This document shows positions 23,812 to 26,075 of a DNA stretch of 26,075 nt, piece by piece. How positions within the stretch are numbered: position 1 is the stretch's first letter; each line of letters opens with the position of its first letter. Both the position numbers and the translations under genes were made by a program. Origin of the DNA: a virus; the IMG/VR virus record IMGVR_UViG_3300032294_002519, positions 1 to 26,075 of that record; one strand, 5' to 3'. The notes below the pieces were generated by a model. It saw only the letters and a program-made list of their open reading frames with translations, searched no databases and was not told the origin of the DNA.

Positions 23812-24202
23812 TTTTGGAAGGAATCTTAAATTTAAAAATAAATCTCCTAAAACTTCTGTCCCTACAGAAGAGGAATTATTCATTGAATTTACAGGAATAT
23901 TAGAGGCATGTTGGTTACAATCTAATCAATTATATGAAAATTTTGGAATTAATCTTTTAGAATTTGAAGAAAACTACCACCGTGTTATTGAAAATCTACT
24001 ATTAATTAAATATGGTCTTTGGAAAACAGAAGTTATTTTATGGTATATTTTTGGTCGTTTAGATGAAGAAAATGAAGTCCTTCCTTTAGTTGTAAAATAT
24101 GAGGAACAAAAAGACGAAGAAGTGTATCTAAACAACGCTAAAGAATTATGGGAATTTTTACTTAAAATGGAAGAACAAAAAAATAAAGATGGAGAAAAAT
24201 AA
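23792..24202 (+). CDS. Unknown 136-aa helical protein
   Basis: 136 aa. Mostly helical and acidic, with LFIEFTGILEACW, FEENYHRVIENLLLIKYG and LWKTEVILWYIFGRLDEE as the core, and a Lys/Glu-rich end. The first 20 residues are basic and Asn-rich and may be disordered. I do not recognise a family. The Tyr-His/Trp-rich core resembles small phage proteins of unknown function. Overlaps both neighbours (20 and 14 nt), so it is co-translated with the small ORF before and the zinc-finger gene after. Confidence 0.65.
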   Translation: MKLNLNNFGRNLKFKNKSPKTSVPTEEELFIEFTGILEACWLQSNQLYENFGINLLEFEENYHRVIENLLLIKYGLWKTEVILWYIFGRLDEENEVLPLVVKYEEQKDEEVYLNNAKELWEFLLKMEEQKNKDGEK

Positions 24203-24485
24203 GTTATGTATAGGATGTGGAGAACCAATTCATCCAAAACGTTTGGAAATTATCCCAACCGCAGTTAAATGCGTTGCTTGCTCTACTACAAGTAAAAAAG
24301 CAGCCATTACAGTTACTAAAGGAGAAGGAGATCATACATATAATGAAACAGTTATTATGGATCGTGATGAATTTGAACGTTTACAAGAATTAGAATTTAA
24401 AATTCATGGTAAACGAAAAGATGATATTTCACATCCTGATGATGATGATGGAGAAGATATAGTTGAACCTACTGAAGAAATATAA
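24189..24485 (+). CDS. DksA/TraR-like C4 zinc-finger protein
   Basis: 98 aa. CIGCGEPIHPKRLEIIP (7-23) with a second pair CVAC (C28, C31): C7-x2-C10...C28-x2-C31 and the intervening RLE-x2-P are typical of the DksA/TraR zinc finger, a family that can bind the RNA polymerase secondary channel. The usual long N-terminal coiled coil is missing, so it is more like the short TraR-type or a partial finger. The last 25 residues are very acidic (DDDDGED). Regulation of transcription is possible but not shown. Confidence 0.72.
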   Translation: MEKNKLCIGCGEPIHPKRLEIIPTAVKCVACSTTSKKAAITVTKGEGDHTYNETVIMDRDEFERLQELEFKIHGKRKDDISHPDDDDGEDIVEPTEEI

Positions 24486-24487
24486 TC

Positions 24488-25135
24488 ATGCCAGCGCCTA
24501 AACCATTAACTAAAGAACAGATTTTGATGGCAATGCGTAATACAAAATCAAATAAAGCTGCAGCCAGATTCTTAAATGTATCTTATATTCATTATAAGAC
24601 GTGGGCGAAACGTTATCATGAAGTAGAAGGAGGTAGATCGTTATTTGAAGCTCATAAAAATCAAAGTGGTAAAGGTATTCCTAAATTTTTAGCACAAGGA
24701 TTTAAAAAGAGTAATTGGAATGTAATTGACGTAATTGAAGGTAGAATTTCACCTAACCACTTTAAGCCTGATGAAATTAAGAAACGAATGATCCATGATG
24801 GATATTTGAAGGAAGAATGTGCTATGTGTGGATTTCATGAGCGTCGAGTAAATGATTATAAAATACCTCTTATATTAAATTTTAAAGATAATAATCCTAA
24901 TCATTATAATCTAGGTAATATTCGATTTTTATGTTATAATTGTTATTTTCTTAATATTGGAAATATCTTTAATAAACAAGATATCAAGCAACTTGAAACT
25001 CACAATCCAACAAACGGAACTAGTGAAGAAATAGATTTTCAATTAGATGATTTCCAAAAAGAACAATTAGCTAGATTAGGATTATATGATCCACCAAAAC
25101 CAGATGATGGTTCTGAACTTATATCTAGATGGTAA
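24488..25135 (+). CDS. HNH-like zinc protein with helix-turn-helix and degraded catalytic residues
   Basis: 215 aa. Residues 18-43 (KSNKAAARFLNVSYIHYKTW) form a helix-turn-helix-like unit. Residues 111-152 hold the HNH scaffold: CAMC (C111, C114), the LNFKDNNPNHYN stretch, NLGNIRFLCYNC (C149, C152). In active HNH nucleases a His stands in the DHID-like segment and another after the second CxxC (often NCH). Here the segment reads NFKDNN and the end reads NCYFLN, so key catalytic residues are missing while zinc ligands and the central Asn are retained. It may bind DNA without cutting. Acidic tail of 30 residues. No association with an intron or with a split gene is seen. Confidence 0.65.
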   Translation: MPAPKPLTKEQILMAMRNTKSNKAAARFLNVSYIHYKTWAKRYHEVEGGRSLFEAHKNQSGKGIPKFLAQGFKKSNWNVIDVIEGRISPNHFKPDEIKKRMIHDGYLKEECAMCGFHERRVNDYKIPLILNFKDNNPNHYNLGNIRFLCYNCYFLNIGNIFNKQDIKQLETHNPTNGTSEEIDFQLDDFQKEQLARLGLYDPPKPDDGSELISRW

Positions 25136-25152
25136 TATTTATAAATAAAACC

Positions 25153-25311
25153 ATGGCTAAAAATAAAAAGCATGAAGAATTGCTTAGAGACTATGAAGCT
25201 CAGAAAGCCAAACATCTGGAAAAACTTGCATCTCAGATATTGAAAAATGATGAAAAGATGCAAAAACTAAAAGAAAAAAAAATTAATAAAAATTTCCTAA
25301 AACATTTTTAA
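25153..25311 (+). CDS. Short Lys/Glu-rich helical protein, unknown function
   Basis: 52 aa from the ATG at 25153, preferred over an in-frame ATG at 25129 that would overlap the preceding gene. The sequence is highly charged (KHEELLRDYEAQKAKHLEKL; KMQKLKEKKINK) and predicted to be one long coiled-coil-like helix. No cysteine or enzyme motif. An AT-rich element TATTTATAAATAAAA lies immediately upstream. Unknown role; small basic helical phage proteins often act as structural or assembly partners. Confidence 0.55.
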   Translation: MAKNKKHEELLRDYEAQKAKHLEKLASQILKNDEKMQKLKEKKINKNFLKHF

Positions 25312-25313
25312 TT

Positions 25314-25619
25314 ATGAAACCCATTGTACTCCAAGTTCAGTCACAAAGTGATTTTCAAGATATGATCAATGAAAAAGATTTTGATATATCTAAAGCGGTA
25401 GTAGATTCTATTTTAGGAAATTTAAAAACCCGTAAAAAAACCATATGTGTACTTTCAGTAAAATGTATGGAAGAAAATCAAGTACTTGATATAACACTTG
25501 ATAAAACTCATTTTGTGGATACATTAAAAACAAATCTACCATATTTTGAAAAACGCGAAATGTATGAAGATTGTGTCCGCATAAATGAAGCAATTGCTCA
25601 CCTTAGCAAGAGTAAATAA
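25314..25619 (+). CDS. Unknown 101-aa protein with UVR-like end
   Basis: 101 aa; starts 2 nt after the preceding stop. Beta-strand-rich first half (IVLQVQSQSDF, TICVLSVKCMEEN, LDITLDK), then KREMYEDCVRINEAIAHL, whose Tyr-Glu-x-Cys-x-x-Ile/Arg-x-x-x-Ala/Ile-x-x-Leu spacing resembles the UVR helical hairpin of UvrB and McsA. The resemblance is short and may be coincidence. No family can be named. Confidence 0.55.
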   Translation: MKPIVLQVQSQSDFQDMINEKDFDISKAVVDSILGNLKTRKKTICVLSVKCMEENQVLDITLDKTHFVDTLKTNLPYFEKREMYEDCVRINEAIAHLSKSK

Positions 25620-25639
25620 CTTGCCGTATTTATTATAAA

Positions 25640-25780
25640 ATGGCAAAATTAAAAGATAGCTCAACTCGTTTCGCAGAAAAACCTCATGTTAAACGCCCTG
25701 GTGTTCATAGTAAAAAGAAAACTAGTGTTTTGAAATCAAGTAAAAATTATAGAAAACTTTACCGAGGACAAGGAAAATGA
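25640..25780 (+). CDS. 46-aa basic protein, unknown
   Basis: 46 aa, ATG at 25640, TGA at 25778-25780, sharing an ATGA overlap with the next start. Very Lys/Arg/Ser-rich, e.g. HVKRPGVHSKKKTSVLKSSK, ending LYRGQGK. It has no hydrophobic core and probably binds nucleic acid or an acidic partner, or is disordered. It sits in the same block as two tag-bearing proteins and is preceded by TATTTATTATAAAA (25627-25640). I recall similar tiny basic proteins in large Bacteroidota phages but cannot verify it. Confidence 0.6.
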   Translation: MAKLKDSSTRFAEKPHVKRPGVHSKKKTSVLKSSKNYRKLYRGQGK

Positions 25781-25983
25781 AAAAATCAGATTTGCAGCAA
25801 ATAATCAAAGAGGAAATTCAAAAGATACTGCAAGAGGAAGAAAAAATGTCTTCTGAAGAATGGAGCAGTATGACACCTGAGAGAAGAATAAAATTTTTAT
25901 GGAATAAATACCATGTAGTTAATGCTTATGACTATAAAGACAAGAGTTGGGAAGAGGTAAAAAAAGAACTAAAGATAAAATAA
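25777..25983 (+). CDS. Short protein with N-terminal LQQIIKEEIQK tag (first of two)
   Basis: 68 aa. The first 21 residues (MKKSDLQQIIKEEIQKILQE followed by E) form an amphipathic helix. The remainder has WSSMTPERRIKFLWNKY and a C-terminal VKKELKIK helix. The next gene repeats the same N-terminal peptide with 16 of 21 residues identical, but the bodies differ as far as can be seen. The tag ends L-x-E, which is the T4 prohead-protease consensus ((L/I)xE), so it could be a capsid-targeting peptide that is cut off after packaging. That is inference from pattern only. Confidence 0.6.
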   Translation: MKKSDLQQIIKEEIQKILQEEEKMSSEEWSSMTPERRIKFLWNKYHVVNAYDYKDKSWEEVKKELKIK

Positions 25984-25988
25984 CAGAA

Positions 25989-26075
25989 ATGAAAAAAGTA
26001 CAATTGCAACAAATCATTAGAGAGGAAATCCAAAAAGTACTCAACGAAGAGAATCAATACAAACACTATCAAGTC
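25989..26075 (+). CDS. Protein with N-terminal LQQIIREEIQK tag, C-terminus outside window (second of two)
   Basis: The first 29 codons are visible; the gene runs off the right edge. The start MKKVQLQQIIREEIQKVLNE matches the previous gene's tag (16 of 21 identical), and codons differ at several synonymous positions, so this is an old duplication or a shared module, not a recent copy. The visible part beyond the tag is NQYKHYQV. Function unknown. Confidence 0.55.
   Translation, partial: MKKVQLQQIIREEIQKVLNEENQYKHYQV

Noticed and set aside
24195-24208. AAAAATAAGTTATG, resembling the start context of block-leading genes
   Set aside because: The ATG is out of frame with the zinc-finger gene, and the in-frame start at 24189 keeps the first Cys pair complete; no TTAGGATT box precedes it at the right distance.
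1-26075. tRNA, rRNA, CRISPR array and insertion sequence
   Set aside because: No cloverleaf-like GC-rich segment, regularly spaced repeats, transposase ORF or terminal inverted repeats were seen on reading both strands; a computational scan was not possible.

Overview
The window looks like part of a large, AT-rich tailed-phage genome with a T4-like replisome, most likely infecting a member of the Bacteroidota. The phage assignment rests on a holin/endolysin pair and on a family B polymerase, sliding clamp and clamp-loader set of T4 type. The host inference rests on two signals. Starts have almost no Shine-Dalgarno sequences and sit in A/T-rich contexts, often ending GTTATG or ATATG. The promoter-like elements also match the Bacteroidota pattern (TTTG, about 20 nt, TAnnTTTG). 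All recognised genes are on the + strand and tightly packed, many with 4-nt ATGA overlaps. I saw no tRNA, rRNA, CRISPR array or insertion sequence, and no gene-free stretch longer than 300 bases.

Layout. 1-840: lysis cassette (end of a holin-like gene, then a GH19 endolysin). 879-3955: MazG-like pyrophosphatase and DNA polymerase. 4001-7199: sliding clamp, a 76-aa protein ending in a clamp-binding-like peptide, a complete groES-groEL pair and an 82-aa unknown. 7239-10235: clamp-loader ATPase, probable small clamp-loader subunit, a short MazG-like protein, a RecB/Cas4-type nuclease and a ribbon-helix-helix regulator. 10235-14406: two GT-B glycosyltransferases, GDP-mannose 4,6-dehydratase and a zinc-ribbon protein. 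14455-23578: a noticeably more AT-rich sugar module with GT-A type transferases, a DUF616-like protein, an asparagine-synthase-like amidotransferase, three FkbM-type methyltransferases, another methyltransferase-like protein, two epimerases and a fucosyltransferase-like protein. 23635-26075: small accessory proteins, including a DksA/TraR-type zinc finger, an HNH-like protein with degraded catalytic residues, and two tandem genes sharing the same N-terminal peptide.

How the genes fit together. Polymerase, clamp and both loader subunits would form a phage replisome. The chaperonin pair lies inside that block and may fold phage proteins. The 10-23.6 kb genes can make activated 6-deoxy sugars and transfer and methylate sugars, so the phage probably builds or modifies a glycan on its virion or on the host surface; the target cannot be read from the sequence.

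The strongest non-coding signal is a promoter-like element, TTAGGAYT-N16-TATATTT, found four times with identical spacing at 3952, 7196, 14407 and 23587. Each copy precedes a new gene block, and two copies bracket the AT-rich sugar module. Functions come from motif reading only; no searches were run.
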